From NCBI GenBank assembly GCA_964436865.1, contig CAYTFK010000005.1:1-64000 (forward strand): a stretch of 64,000 bases of DNA, given 5' to 3'. The stretch comes from JAXGPP01 sp964436865 (GTDB lineage Bacteria; Planctomycetota; Planctomycetia; Pirellulales; Thermoguttaceae). The number at the start of each line of letters is the position of its first letter. Position 1 is the first letter of the stretch. A model generated the notes under the pieces. It was not told the origin of the DNA. It saw nothing but the letters and a program-made list of their open reading frames with translations, and did not search any database. Of this stretch, positions 44,434 to 54,572 are shown one piece after another. The position numbers were made by a program, and so were the translations under genes.

Positions 44434-47052
44434 TCATGCCCCCAGGGACTTCTGAATCGTCTGACGTGCGGTCTCAAACGCCTCATCGAGTTTGTCAGCA
44501 TTCTTGCCGCCGGCCTGGGCCATATCGGGACGCCCGCCTCCACCCCCCTGAATGGGTTTTGCTGCTGCCTTGATCCACTTCACGGCGTCAAGACCCTTCT
44601 CGACCAGCTCGCGGCTCAGGCCGGCGATGAGCAGGACCTTGCCTTCTTCCTGCCGGGTGGCAAGCATCGCTGCAACCGGGGAGCCTTTGCGGCGGAGCTG
44701 GTCGATCAGGCCGCGAAGTTCCTGGGGATCATGTTCCGGGACCTCAGCGACGACGAGCTTCGTGCCGCCCACGTCTGTTGCTGCGGCGAGGAGTTGTTCG
44801 GCGGTGACCCCTTCCGTGCGGCGGCCCGAGGCAAGCTGCTTTTTGAGCAGCCGCACGTCTTTGGCAAGTCCCTCGACGCGGGCCGGGATCTCCTCGAACG
44901 GAACCTTGAGCAGACCGGCTACTTCAGCCAGCACCCCCTCGTGCCTGCGAACCAGGTCCATTGCTGCCCGGCCCGTAAGCGCCGTAATGCGGCGGACGCC
45001 GGCCGAGACGCTTTCCTCGCCGACGATCTTCAGCAGGCCGATCTGACCGCTATTCTCCAGGTGTGTGCCACCGCACAATTCCCGGCTGAACTCGCCCACC
45101 GAGACGACGCGGACCACATCGGGGTACTTTTCACCGAAGAGCATGGTCGCTCCAAGGGCGCGGGCTTCGGCCAGTGGCATGTTTTTCCAGCAGACCGGTT
45201 CGCCCGCCAGCACCTTCTCGTTGACCTCAGTCTCGATGGCCGCCAGTTGCTCACGAGAGAGGGCCTTGGGATTGCTGAAGTCGAACCGCAGCCAGTCCTC
45301 GTCGACCTTTGAGCCTTGCTGCTGGGCGTGGGAACCGACGTGTTTTTGCAGGGCGAAATGCAGCAAGTGGGTGGCGGTGTGGGCGCGGCGGATGCCCTGT
45401 CGCCGCTCGGGGTCGACCCGGGCTGCCAGCTTCGCGTTCAGCGTGACGCGGCCTTCGCGGAGGTGGCCCACGTGGAGCGGGAATCCCTTCTCCATCTGCG
45501 TGTCGATCACTTCGAAGCGGATGCCCTTGCCAATCAGTTCGCCGCGGTCGCCGACCTGTCCTCCCATTTCGCCATAGAACGGGGTCTTATCGAGCACGAT
45601 GCGAATGGGGTGCTCGTGGTCGATTTCTTCGACCGCATCGACCAGTTGGTTGCCGACAAGGATGCCAATCACCGTGGCGTCGGCCGCCTCATTGGCGTCG
45701 TAGCCCAGGAATTGGCTGCGATGGCCGGCTTTCACGAGCGAATCGAGCGGTCCGGAGCGGGCGAAGACTTCTTTCTGTTCGCCTCCGGAGACTTCGCCGT
45801 GACGCTCCATGGCCTCGCGGTAGCCCTCCCAGTCGAACATGAGGTTCCGCTCGGCGGCCATCGATTCGAAGAGTTCGGGCGGGAAGCCATGGGTCTGATA
45901 CATCTCGAAGGCCTCTTCGCCGGAGACGACGCCGCGGTTTTGCCGGCCCATCTGATCGAAGATGCGTTCCACCCGTTCCAATCCGGCGTCGATCGTGGCG
46001 AGGAAATTGGATTCCTCGGCCTTGATCGTGTTGGCCACCCGTTCAGAGGTTTCGCCTAGCTCAGGATAGGGATTCTTCATCATCTCGACGACGGCGGGCA
46101 CGAGCTGGTACAGGAACGGCTCATGGACTCCCATCTGGTGGCCGTCGAGCACGGCGCGTCGGAGCAACCGCTTGATGACGTATCCCTGTTTCTTCGGGCC
46201 CGGATGGACGTTCTCGTGGATGGCAAACGTACATGTGCGGACGTGGTCGGTGATCCGCCGCAGGCGACGGCCGGCGTCGGACTGCGGATCGTATTTGACA
46301 CCGCACACTTCCGCTGCCGCCTCGACGATCGGGCGGAGGATATCGATGTGAAAATTCGTTTCCACCCCTTGGAGCGATGCGCAGGTTCGCTCGAGCCCCA
46401 TGCCGGTGTCGATGTTCTTACTGGGCAGGGGGCGGAGGTTATTGGGGGGCTGGCCGACGCGGTTGAACTGGGTGAAGACCAGGTTCCAGATTTCTACGCT
46501 GCCCACCGGCGAGTGGTAGTAGATCTCGCTGCAGGGGCCGCAGACGCCATCCGGCCCTTGGCTGGGGGCGTTGGCGGGCCAGAAATTCTCGTCTTCGCCG
46601 AGGCGCTGGATCTTCTCGGCGGGCAAGCCAATTTCGTCGGCCCAGATCGATGCCGCCTCGTCATCGTCGAGATACACCGTGGCCGACAGGCGGGCCGGAT
46701 CCAGGCCAAGCCATTTCTTGGCGGTGAGGAATTCCCAAGCCCAGTGGATCGCCTCGCGCTTGAAATAATCGCCGAAGCTGAAATTGCCCAGCATTTCGAA
46801 AAATGTGTGGTGGTACGCGGTGCGGCCCACGTTCTCGATATCGCCGGTACGGAGGCACTTCTGGCAGGTTGTAGCCCGGGTGAAATCGAGCTTGGTCCGG
46901 CCGAGGAAGTGGTCCTTGAACTGGTTCATGCCAGCCGGGGTGAAGAGCACCGACGGGTCCCATCGCGGCACCAGCACGTCGCTGGGCCGGCGGACGCAAC
47001 CTTTTGTCTCAAAGAAGCTCAGGTATTTTTCGCGGAGTTCGTCGGCTTTCAT
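44434..47052 (-). CDS. alaS: Alanyl-tRNA synthetase
   Basis: The protein has 872 residues. It charges tRNA-Ala. The class II aminoacylation core starts at MKADELREKYLSFF and includes VLVPRWDPSVLFTPAGMNQF. The editing domain has HTATHLLHFAL and the zinc site Cys/His in ELCGGTHLENSG. The C-terminal oligomerisation domain ends in GGGGRPDMAQAGGKNADKL. The start at 47052 was chosen because the longer frame adds a non-homologous tail. Confidence 0.97.
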   Translation of the reverse strand: MKADELREKYLSFFETKGCVRRPSDVLVPRWDPSVLFTPAGMNQFKDHFLGRTKLDFTRATTCQKCLRTGDIENVGRTAYHHTFFEMLGNFSFGDYFKREAIHWAWEFLTAKKWLGLDPARLSATVYLDDDEAASIWADEIGLPAEKIQRLGEDENFWPANAPSQGPDGVCGPCSEIYYHSPVGSVEIWNLVFTQFNRVGQPPNNLRPLPSKNIDTGMGLERTCASLQGVETNFHIDILRPIVEAAAEVCGVKYDPQSDAGRRLRRITDHVRTCTFAIHENVHPGPKKQGYVIKRLLRRAVLDGHQMGVHEPFLYQLVPAVVEMMKNPYPELGETSERVANTIKAEESNFLATIDAGLERVERIFDQMGRQNRGVVSGEEAFEMYQTHGFPPELFESMAAERNLMFDWEGYREAMERHGEVSGGEQKEVFARSGPLDSLVKAGHRSQFLGYDANEAADATVIGILVGNQLVDAVEEIDHEHPIRIVLDKTPFYGEMGGQVGDRGELIGKGIRFEVIDTQMEKGFPLHVGHLREGRVTLNAKLAARVDPERRQGIRRAHTATHLLHFALQKHVGSHAQQQGSKVDEDWLRFDFSNPKALSREQLAAIETEVNEKVLAGEPVCWKNMPLAEARALGATMLFGEKYPDVVRVVSVGEFSRELCGGTHLENSGQIGLLKIVGEESVSAGVRRITALTGRAAMDLVRRHEGVLAEVAGLLKVPFEEIPARVEGLAKDVRLLKKQLASGRRTEGVTAEQLLAAATDVGGTKLVVAEVPEHDPQELRGLIDQLRRKGSPVAAMLATRQEEGKVLLIAGLSRELVEKGLDAVKWIKAAAKPIQGGGGGRPDMAQAGGKNADKLDEAFETARQTIQKSLGA

Positions 47053-47545
47053 CGCTGTGGCAGTCTGTTTCTGGTACTGCTGGGGAAACGGCGGCAAACG
47101 GGCCTGCGGGAGTGATAATCCCGGCCAGTTGCGCTTGGTCGGGCCCATGCAACGCCGACACGGTTACCACCGCGAAGGCTCGCGCCGCGGGCAGAATCTC
47201 CCATGATATCGGCCGATCGGGCCGGTGAAAAGAACACTCGGACGGCTATCGCGGCGAATCCTGCCGTCGTGAAGTGCGTCAGACGGCGAGTCCTGGAGCA
47301 GGGGATCACAGACCCGCGCGAGTCCAGGCTATCGAGGCAGACAAACCGCGCTCAGTTGCCCTGCGCGCGTCGGGGTCGGTCTCTGCCGGGCCGAGCGAAG
47401 CCCTTGAGAGACCTGGTTTGCTCCACGAGTTCCGGTTCCCGCGCGCTTGGGGCGATGCGGCATCGAATCCAATCACACTGGCGGCAGCCGTCATTCCCCC
47501 TCGGTCCGGCTTGCGGCAACCGGGGGGGTGGCAAATAATGGAGGC
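47053..47545. other. Intergenic region between alaS and the RDD gene
   Basis: About 490 bases are GC-rich with no gene, hairpin or repeat that I can support. They must hold the promoters of the two divergent units. Confidence 0.5.
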
Positions 47546-48400
47546 ATGGCTCCACACGCCCAGGCACTCGACAACACAGTCGAAATCGTCACTCCCGAGA
47601 ATATCGCCTTCCGCTACCAGGTGGCCGGGCCATTCCGGCGACTGCCAGCCTACCTGATCGATCTCATGATCCGGGCGGTCGTGGTGATGATCCTCACCGC
47701 GATTGCGGCTTTCACCTCGGCTTTGCTCGGGTTGGCCAGCGCGGGGTTCGGCGATGCTTTGATGCTCGTCGGCTGGTTCCTGCTGGCCTGGTTCTACGGC
47801 GGGTTGTTCGAGACGTTCTGGAACGGCCAGACCCCCGGCAAGCGGATGCTGCAGATTCGCGTGCTCTCGGTCGACGGTCAGCCAATCAACGGTTTGCAGG
47901 CCGTATTGCGCAACGTGCTCCGCGCCATCGACATGCAGCCCGGGGTGTTCTATCTTGTCGGCCTGATCGCGGCGATGATGAACGACCGCTTTCAGCGCCT
48001 GGGTGACCTGGCGTGCGGCACGATGGTGGTCGTTGAGGAAGACCGCTGGTACCGGGGCATTACCCAGATTACCGAACCTGAAGCGGTGCGGCTTGCGGCG
48101 CTGGTTCCGGCCGACTTCGTCGCCACGCGGACCCAGGCCCGAGCCTTGGCGGCGTACGTTCAGCGGAGGGTGTATTTCTCCTGGCCACGGCGGATCGAGA
48201 TCGCCCGCCACTTGGGCGAACCGCTGCGCGAGCGGTTTGGGCTGCCGCCGAATACGGACCTCGATCTGTTGCTTTGCGCGCTGTATTATCGCACGTTCAT
48301 CACCGATCGCGGCGGGGGAGACGCGATGCGGGCCGGTTCGACGCTGCGTCAGCAGCCCGGCTCGCCGTTTGCGGCGGCCCCTAAACCCGGCACCGCTTGA
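47546..48400 (+). CDS. RDD family membrane protein
   Basis: The protein has 284 residues. After an N-terminal segment (VEIVTPENIAFRYQVAG) come two or three transmembrane helices starting FRRLPAYLIDLMIRAVVVMI, with the Arg and Asp-Asp-type residues that name the RDD family, and FETFWNGQTPGKRMLQIRV. The soluble C-terminal part is not recognised. It heads a co-directional block through DUF58 (SpoIIM-like, membrane, DUF4129, DUF4350, MoxR) known from several phyla. The start is uncertain; no well-spaced ribosome site is visible. Confidence 0.85.
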   Translation: MAPHAQALDNTVEIVTPENIAFRYQVAGPFRRLPAYLIDLMIRAVVVMILTAIAAFTSALLGLASAGFGDALMLVGWFLLAWFYGGLFETFWNGQTPGKRMLQIRVLSVDGQPINGLQAVLRNVLRAIDMQPGVFYLVGLIAAMMNDRFQRLGDLACGTMVVVEEDRWYRGITQITEPEAVRLAALVPADFVATRTQARALAAYVQRRVYFSWPRRIEIARHLGEPLRERFGLPPNTDLDLLLCALYYRTFITDRGGGDAMRAGSTLRQQPGSPFAAAPKPGTA

Positions 48401-48420
48401 TCCGTGGGCAGACCCATCGA

Positions 48421-49383
48421 ATGAAAGTCTCGGAACTCGTCCAATCGCGGCAGCAGAACTGGCGCGAGTTGGAAGCCTTGTGCATGCGATTGGAGGCGGG
48501 GACGAGGCAACGTCCCGACGCGCCGACCCTGTCGCGTTTCGGCGCGCTGTACCGGGCGGCCTGCGCCGATCTTGCCCTGGCAGCTGGTTACCAGTTGCCC
48601 CCCGAGACCACCCAGTACCTGCATCGGCTCGTGGGGCGCGCGCACAACCAGCTCTATCGCAGCCGCAATTTCAACCTTTCGACCTGGAGCCATCAGCTCC
48701 TGGTCGATGTGCCGCGGCGGCTGTTCAACGACAACGCATTGCGGCTGGCGTTCTGCGTCTTCTGGGGCATGTTCGTGTTGTCGATGTTCCTGGCCTACAC
48801 CAGGCCGGGTTTCGCGGAGAAGGTGATCGGGAAGGAATCGTTGTCGAGCCTGGAAAGCGATTTCTCCGAGTCGGTGCAGGGGCGGACCGCGGGGAGGCAG
48901 GGAAGCATGGCCGGATTCTACATCTTCCACAACGCGGGCATCGGGCTGAAGTGCTTCGCGTTCGGGCTGGTGTTCGGGATCGCCGGGCTTTATGTTACCA
49001 CCTTCAACGCCTGCTATCTGGGCACCATGTTCGGCTACATGGCCCAGTCGCAGCACGGCGACAACTTCTTTCATTTCGTCACTGCGCACGGCCCGTTTGA
49101 GTTAACGGCGATCGTGCTCTCGGCGGCGGCGGGAATGCGACTGGGGTTCTCGCTCATCGATACCCAGGGCCTGGGCCGCATGGTCTCGTTGCGGCGGGCG
49201 GCCGACGAAGCGATGCCCACCATGTGGGCGGCAATCCTCATGTTTCTGCTCGCGGCGCTGATCGAGGGCTTTCTGTCGCCGTCGACGGCGCCTTACTGGA
49301 TCAAGGCCGTGGTGGCGATCATCTCGGCGGGACTGTTGATGTTCTATTTCGTCGGATTGGGCTATCCACGCGAGGAATACTGA
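48421..49383 (+). CDS. SpoIIM-like membrane protein
   Basis: The protein has 320 residues. The N-terminal soluble region is helical (RFGALYRAACADLALA, LHRLVGRAHNQLYRSR). Five or six transmembrane helices follow, with FYIFHNAGIGLKCFAFGLVFG and HGPFELTAIVLSAAAGMRLG, the latter being the signature of the stage II sporulation protein M family. These proteins occur in MoxR-type clusters in non-sporulating bacteria, so no sporulation role is implied. Confidence 0.85.
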   Translation: MKVSELVQSRQQNWRELEALCMRLEAGTRQRPDAPTLSRFGALYRAACADLALAAGYQLPPETTQYLHRLVGRAHNQLYRSRNFNLSTWSHQLLVDVPRRLFNDNALRLAFCVFWGMFVLSMFLAYTRPGFAEKVIGKESLSSLESDFSESVQGRTAGRQGSMAGFYIFHNAGIGLKCFAFGLVFGIAGLYVTTFNACYLGTMFGYMAQSQHGDNFFHFVTAHGPFELTAIVLSAAAGMRLGFSLIDTQGLGRMVSLRRAADEAMPTMWAAILMFLLAALIEGFLSPSTAPYWIKAVVAIISAGLLMFYFVGLGYPREEY

Positions 49384-49403
49384 GTCGGCGCAGAAAGGAG
49401 AAG

Positions 49404-50201
49404 TTGGAGGACGTGCAGTTCGACCGCACCCGAATTGCGATTCGCGAACGCTCGCCGCTGGAGGTCCTCGATCTGGCGCTGCGGGTGGTTCGCATCCATG
49501 CGCCGGCGCTGGCGGTGGCACTGGCGGTCGGGGTCGCGCCGTTGTGGCTGTTGAATCATTGGCTGCTGGCCGGGTTGATTGCCGACGACCTGGAATTCAC
49601 GTATCCGGGCTGGCACATGTTCCTGATGGTACTCCTGATCCTCTGGGAAATGCCGCTGGCAACATCGCCCGTAACTCTGTTTCTCGGCCAGGCGTTGTTT
49701 ACCGACCGCCCCCGCGCGTGGCTGGTGGCGGGTGATTTGGTGCGGCGATTGCCCCAGCTCATCCTGCTGCAGGGACTGTTGCGGCCCTTCTTTCCTTTGG
49801 TGGGATGGAGCTACCTGAACGAAGTCATCCTGCTGGAACGCAATCCCCTGTTTCGCGGCAAGAGCCAGGGGATGTCGACGATGCACCGCGCCGGCGCGCT
49901 GCATCGCGGCGAACGGAGCGACTTTGCCGGCCGGGCGTTCCTGACTACCATGTCGGAGGTGGCCCTGTCGGTAGCGCTGTGGTTGTCGCTGGCTCTGATC
50001 CGGCAGTTCCTTTTGAACGAGTGGCGGTGGGACGAGTCGCTGTTTGTGTTCTATTGGCCGTTGGCGTGGTGGATGGCCGGAGGGTTCTTCAGCGTGGTGC
50101 GTTTCTTGTCGTACCTCGACCTGCGGATTCGGCGGGAAGGCTGGGAAGTTGAGCTTCTGATGCGGGCTGAAGAGGCGAGACTGAGGAGCCAGCTCACATG
50201 A
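49404..50201 (+). CDS. Polytopic membrane protein of the MoxR cluster, unknown function
   Basis: The protein has about 265 residues. The start is uncertain: TTG 49404 has AAGGAG just upstream, GTG 49413 is also possible. Hydrophobic helices are visible at APALAVALAVGVAPLWLLNHW, MFLMVLLILWEMPLA and near ALSVALWLSLALI and LFVFYWPLAWWMAGG. I do not recognise the family. Its conserved place between SpoIIM-like and DUF4129 genes suggests the same envelope-stress or metal-insertion system. It overlaps the next gene by four bases. Confidence 0.75.
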   Translation: MEDVQFDRTRIAIRERSPLEVLDLALRVVRIHAPALAVALAVGVAPLWLLNHWLLAGLIADDLEFTYPGWHMFLMVLLILWEMPLATSPVTLFLGQALFTDRPRAWLVAGDLVRRLPQLILLQGLLRPFFPLVGWSYLNEVILLERNPLFRGKSQGMSTMHRAGALHRGERSDFAGRAFLTTMSEVALSVALWLSLALIRQFLLNEWRWDESLFVFYWPLAWWMAGGFFSVVRFLSYLDLRIRREGWEVELLMRAEEARLRSQLT

Positions 50202-50944
50202 TCGCCGCATACCTTTGCCTTTCCGCCGCGCTGCTCCTTCCGGCCCAGGCCGCGCCCGAAGAGGCGGTGGTCGCCGGCCAAAAAGCGATCGACCGCTGGT
50301 GGGACGACTATCCCTGGTACAACGACGCGGCCGACGACGTTCGCCCAATCGATGTGTCGGAACCCTGGTACACTCGCCTGCAGTGGAAATGGAAAAGCCC
50401 GAGTTGGAGTGGCGGGGGCGGCGGATGGTCGGGCAACACGATCCTCGAGTGGATCGCCTGGATTGTCATCCTGCTGTTGTTGGGGGTGCTGATCTACGTG
50501 ATGATTCGGGTGATACGCGCGCGTACTCGCCGCCACTCGACGGTCGCCGGCGAGGAGGCGGAAGCCGATCCGGAAGCGGAGCATCGCCGTGTCGAAGCGC
50601 TGCCTCTGCCGGCACGGCAGCGGCCCGGCGACTTGCTTTCGACCGCCCGCCAACTCTACCAGGAGGGAAATTACCGCGAGGCGATCCTGTACTTGTTCAG
50701 CCATCAGCTTGTGGAACTGGACAAGCGGCAGTTCATTCATCTTGACCGAGGCAAGACCAACCGGCAGTACCTCCGGGAACTCGGCCGCCGCGTCGACCTG
50801 CGTCGGCTTATGGAGCCGACGATGGTTGCCTTCGAAGAAGTCTTCTTTGGCAACCACAGCTTAGACCGCAGGCGGTTCGAGGCCTGCTGGGCGCGATTGG
50901 GCGACTTCGATCGGCTGCTGGCCGAGGGGGGCGCCGAAGCATGA
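50198..50944 (+). CDS. DUF4129 domain membrane protein
   Basis: The protein has 248 residues with a signal peptide, a Trp-rich extracytoplasmic stretch (WKWKSPSWSGGGGGWSG), one transmembrane helix (IAWIVILLLLGVLIYVMIRV) and a C-terminal domain with GKTNRQYLREL, the DUF4129 signature. It overlaps the genes on both sides by four bases. The domain occurs in MoxR/DUF58 clusters and transglutaminase-like proteins. The exact role is unknown. Confidence 0.82.
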   Translation: MIAAYLCLSAALLLPAQAAPEEAVVAGQKAIDRWWDDYPWYNDAADDVRPIDVSEPWYTRLQWKWKSPSWSGGGGGWSGNTILEWIAWIVILLLLGVLIYVMIRVIRARTRRHSTVAGEEAEADPEAEHRRVEALPLPARQRPGDLLSTARQLYQEGNYREAILYLFSHQLVELDKRQFIHLDRGKTNRQYLRELGRRVDLRRLMEPTMVAFEEVFFGNHSLDRRRFEACWARLGDFDRLLAEGGAEA

Positions 50945-52098
50945 GACGACCTGGCAATCGAGCGACTGGCTGGCGCGCCCTTGCAGCGTTATCGATTGCC
51001 GCGGCATTGCTCCTCCTGGGAAGCGGATGCCGGGAAGACATTCAGACCGGGTACGGCCTGCGGAAAAGTTACGCTTCCGAGAGCGTCAACGGCACCGGCG
51101 TGCTTGGCGAGATGTTCGAGCAGGCCGGGCACCGCGTGCTGTCCTGGAGCACGCTCACTCCAAAGCTCCGCGAGCGGGCCGACGTGATCGTCTGGTTTCC
51201 CAACGATTTCGAAGTTCCCCCCGTTGCCGTGCGGCAGTGGCTCGAGGAATGGCTCGACGGCGCGGGGGCGCGGTGGTCGCCCGACGGATCGTTTCGCCCG
51301 CGGACACTGATCTACGTCGGCCGCGACTTCGACGCCGCGCCGCTGTATTGGAGCAAGATCAGGCGGCTGGCCCCGGCCGACCAGCGGGCCGAGATTGATC
51401 AGCGAAAAGCCAAGGCCATGAACGATTATCTGAACGCCCGGCCGGCACAGCCCGGCCTTCAGGACGCCAGGTGGTTCACGCTGGATCCAAACGCCAAGAC
51501 GCGACAGGTTCGGCGGATCCAGGGGGACTCGCAATGGACAGAAGGGATCGACCCGGCAAAGCTTGAAATTGAGCTCCGCAGCCGATTCAAGCCGTCGGAG
51601 TACGCCGAAGTGCTGCTGGAGTCGGACGGCGACATGCTGGTGAGCGAGGAATCGTGGGACAATGGCCGGCTGATTGTCGTTACCAATGGTTCGTTCCTGC
51701 TCAATCTGCCGCTGGTGAATCACGAACACCGCAAGCTGGCGGGCCAACTGGTAACGGAAGTCGGCCCCGCGCCGCAGACGGTGGTTTTTTTGGAAAGCTA
51801 TGCCGGCGGGCCGCCGATCCGCGACACGGATCCCAGTCTGTCGCCGCCCACGGGGCTGGAGATCTTCAATCTCTGGCCGACGAGTTGGATCCTCTTGCAT
51901 TTGGCGGCCGCGGGCATCATCTTCTGTTTTGCCCGGTGGCCGATCTTCGGCATTCCCCTGGAGCCGGAACCGGCCGGGCTTTCCGACTTCGGCAAACACG
52001 TCGCTGCGCTCGGCGAACTCTACGGCCGCACGGGCGACGAGAGCTTTGCCCGCGCGAGAATCGCGCAGTACCAGCAGGTCCTGGGCAGTCGGCAGTGA
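50941..52098 (+). CDS. DUF4350 domain lipoprotein-like protein
   Basis: The protein has 385 residues. The N-terminus has a hydrophobic segment ending in a lipobox-like LLLGSGC. The DUF4350 region follows: NGTGVLGEMFEQAGHRVLSW, ADVIVWFPNDFEVPP, and EESWDNGRLIVVTNGSFLLN. A transmembrane helix near WILLHLAAAGIIFCFARWP sits close to the C-terminus. It overlaps the DUF4129 stop as ATGA. The usual role is unknown; it belongs to the MoxR operon. Confidence 0.8.
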   Translation: MRRPGNRATGWRALAALSIAAALLLLGSGCREDIQTGYGLRKSYASESVNGTGVLGEMFEQAGHRVLSWSTLTPKLRERADVIVWFPNDFEVPPVAVRQWLEEWLDGAGARWSPDGSFRPRTLIYVGRDFDAAPLYWSKIRRLAPADQRAEIDQRKAKAMNDYLNARPAQPGLQDARWFTLDPNAKTRQVRRIQGDSQWTEGIDPAKLEIELRSRFKPSEYAEVLLESDGDMLVSEESWDNGRLIVVTNGSFLLNLPLVNHEHRKLAGQLVTEVGPAPQTVVFLESYAGGPPIRDTDPSLSPPTGLEIFNLWPTSWILLHLAAAGIIFCFARWPIFGIPLEPEPAGLSDFGKHVAALGELYGRTGDESFARARIAQYQQVLGSRQ

Positions 52099-52154
52099 CC
52101 GGCAGGCGTCAGGTATTTCAAACCACGTTTTATTCCTTCAACGCGATCGGTCTC

Positions 52155-53261
52155 ATGTCGAACTCACCTTTCGGATCGAATCCGCCTCCGGCTCCAATGC
52201 GCGGCCCCATGCCCGCTCCGCCACCAATGGCCGGCGCCCCGCCCGTGCAGATCGATCCCTCGCCCGCGCCGCCCGATTCTCCGCCAGCAGAAGGCCCGCC
52301 CGCCGGCGCCGATACGCCGGTCCGCCGGCTCTTTGACCGGGTGACGGATGAAGTCCGCAAGGTGTTCGTGGGCCAGGACGAGCTCGTGCTAGGGACGCTC
52401 GTGGCACTCTTCTCGAGCGGCCACGTGCTCATTGAAAGCGTGCCCGGACTGGGGAAGACGCTGTTTGTCCGCACGCTCGGCCGGGTGCTGGGCTGCCGAT
52501 TCGGCCGCATTCAGTTCACCGCCGACCTGATGCCGTCGGACATTACGGGTGCACCGATCTTCAATATGAAGACGCAGGAGTTCGAGTTTCGCCCCGGTCC
52601 GGTGTTCACCCAGCTTCTATTGGCCGACGAGATCAATCGATCTCCCGCGAAGACCCACGCGGCGCTGTTGGAGATCATGCAGGAATACCGGGTGACGGTC
52701 GAGAAGGTGAGCCATCCCATCCAGCGGCCGTTTCTGGTGCTGGCAACGCAGAACCCGATCGAGACCGAGGGCACCTACAATCTGCCCGAGGCGCAGTTGG
52801 ATCGGTTCATGTTCAAGCTCGTGGTCAACTACCCGTCGAGCGAGGAGGAAGCCGAGATTCTCGTCAAGCACAGCGTGCAAGTGGAGCTCGACCGCCGCCT
52901 GGAGGAGCTTCAGACGGTGACGACGCCCGAAGAAATCGTGGCGATGACGCACGAATGCGGCCAGGTCCGCATCGACCCGAAGCTGGTACAGTACATCAAT
53001 TCGCTGGTGCGTCTGACCCGCCAATGGCCGCAGTTTTACATGGGGGCTTCGCCGCGGGCGGGGATCAGCCTGATGCAGGGCGCCCGAACGCTCGCAGCTT
53101 TCCGCGGCCGCGACTACGCCGTGCCCGACGACGTCGTTGAGCTGGCTTTGCCCGTGCTCCGCCACCGGGTGATCCTCTCCGCCGAGGCCGAAGTGGAGGG
53201 GCATCACGTCGATGAATTGCTCACGTCGATGATCCGTTCGGTGGAGGTTCCCCGGCTTTGA
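52155..53261 (+). CDS. MoxR family AAA+ ATPase
   Basis: The protein has 368 residues. A Pro/Ala-rich N-terminal tail of about 45 residues precedes the AAA+ domain. Walker A is VPGLGKTLF (near 110), Walker B is LLLADEINRSPAKTHAALLE, and the sensor region is ATQNPIETEGTYNLPEAQLD. MoxR ATPases act as chaperones that activate or insert cofactors into partner proteins, often with DUF58/vWA proteins, which follows here with overlapping TTGA. The Pro-rich tail is unusual for the family. Confidence 0.93.
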   Translation: MSNSPFGSNPPPAPMRGPMPAPPPMAGAPPVQIDPSPAPPDSPPAEGPPAGADTPVRRLFDRVTDEVRKVFVGQDELVLGTLVALFSSGHVLIESVPGLGKTLFVRTLGRVLGCRFGRIQFTADLMPSDITGAPIFNMKTQEFEFRPGPVFTQLLLADEINRSPAKTHAALLEIMQEYRVTVEKVSHPIQRPFLVLATQNPIETEGTYNLPEAQLDRFMFKLVVNYPSSEEEAEILVKHSVQVELDRRLEELQTVTTPEEIVAMTHECGQVRIDPKLVQYINSLVRLTRQWPQFYMGASPRAGISLMQGARTLAAFRGRDYAVPDDVVELALPVLRHRVILSAEAEVEGHHVDELLTSMIRSVEVPRL

Positions 53262-54453
53262 GCCCGCTCTTGCTGGTAACGATCAAGCTGGCGGCCATCG
53301 CTTTGCCCCTGGCAGCGCTGGCCCGCGGGCTGCGGATCTATCCAAGCGCGCGGCTGGTAGTGCTGGTGCTGGTGCCGGGGCTGACGTCGTTTGCCCTGCT
53401 GGCGCTGCCGCGGCTCATCTGGCCGCTGGCGGTGCTCGACGTGCTGGTCGCATCGTTCATTGTCGGCGATCTCTGGACTCTGCCCCGCGCAAGGTCTTTT
53501 GCCGTCGAACGCCGCGCCGGTCGGATTGCCTCGTTGCGGCAACGGCACGCCGTGGAGTTGGCCGTGTCGAACCTCGCCGCGCGGAGCTATTGGCTGGAGA
53601 TCCGCGACGGCGTGCCCCACGTGCTCAACCCCCACCCGGCCGAGTTTGCCCAGCAGCTTGACGGGCGAAGCCGCGTGTTTCTGGAGTACGCGATGCGGCC
53701 GAGCCGCCGCGGCGCGTTCACCCTGACGCACGTTCACCTCCGGGCGCGGAGCCGGCTGCGGTTGTGGGTGCGGTATCTCGATTATGGCTGCCCGACGTCG
53801 ATCAACGTCTATCCCGACATGAAACAGCTCCGCGAGTACGCCTTGCTGGCGCGGACCAACCGGCTGCGGCTGGTGGGCGTACGGCGCACGCGGCGCATCG
53901 GGCAGGACCACGATTTCGAGCGGTTGCGAGATTTCGGCCGCGACGACAATTTCAAGCACATCGACTGGCGGGCCACTGCCCGGCGGCAGAAGCTCACAGT
54001 GAAGGATTTTCAGGCCAGTCAGAGCCAGCGGCTGGTGTTCCTCGTCGACTGCGGCCGGATGATGACCAACGAGGCTGCTGGCCTGAGCCTGCTGGACCAC
54101 GCCTTGAACGCGATGCTCATGCTGAGCTATGTCGCGCTCAGGCAGGGAGACTCAGTGGGGCTGATCACGTTTTCCGATGCGGTGCACAATTTCGTCCCGG
54201 TGCGCGGGGGCATGGGGCAGATGAACCGGCTACTGCACGCCGTGTTCGACCGTTATCCGCAGTTTGTCGAATCGCGCTATGACCAGGCGTTCCGTTATGT
54301 CGCCTCGCACTGCCGCCGCCGGTCGCTGGTGGTGCTTGTGACCAACGTGATCGACGAGGTAAACGCCCACCAGGTCGACCGCTACCTGACGAACCTCGTC
54401 GGCCGGCACCTGCCGCTGGCGGTGCTGCTGCGCGACCGGCGGCTGTTTGAAGC
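53258..54453 (+). CDS. DUF58 (vWA-like) protein, truncated by an assembly gap
   Basis: The frame starts at TTG 53258, overlapping the MoxR stop, and runs about 398 residues into the N run. Hydrophobic helices near residues 6-75 anchor it. The DUF58 signature is visible: DFGRDDNFKHIDWRATARR near 230, then VFLVDCGRMM and RRRSLVVLVTNVID, a von Willebrand A-like fold whose metal site may be degenerate. It is the usual partner of MoxR. The stop codon lies in the gap, so the C-terminus and any following gene are unknown. Confidence 0.9.
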
Positions 54454-54553
54454 NNNNNNNNNNNNNNNNNNNNNNNNNNNNNNNNNNNNNNNNNNNNNNN
54501 NNNNNNNNNNNNNNNNNNNNNNNNNNNNNNNNNNNNNNNNNNNNNNNNNNNNN
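54454..54553. other. Assembly gap, 100 N
   Basis: A run of exactly 100 unknown bases cuts the end of the DUF58 gene. The size is a placeholder. Confidence 0.98.
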
Positions 54554-54572
54554 TGTCAACAGGAGACCTGCC

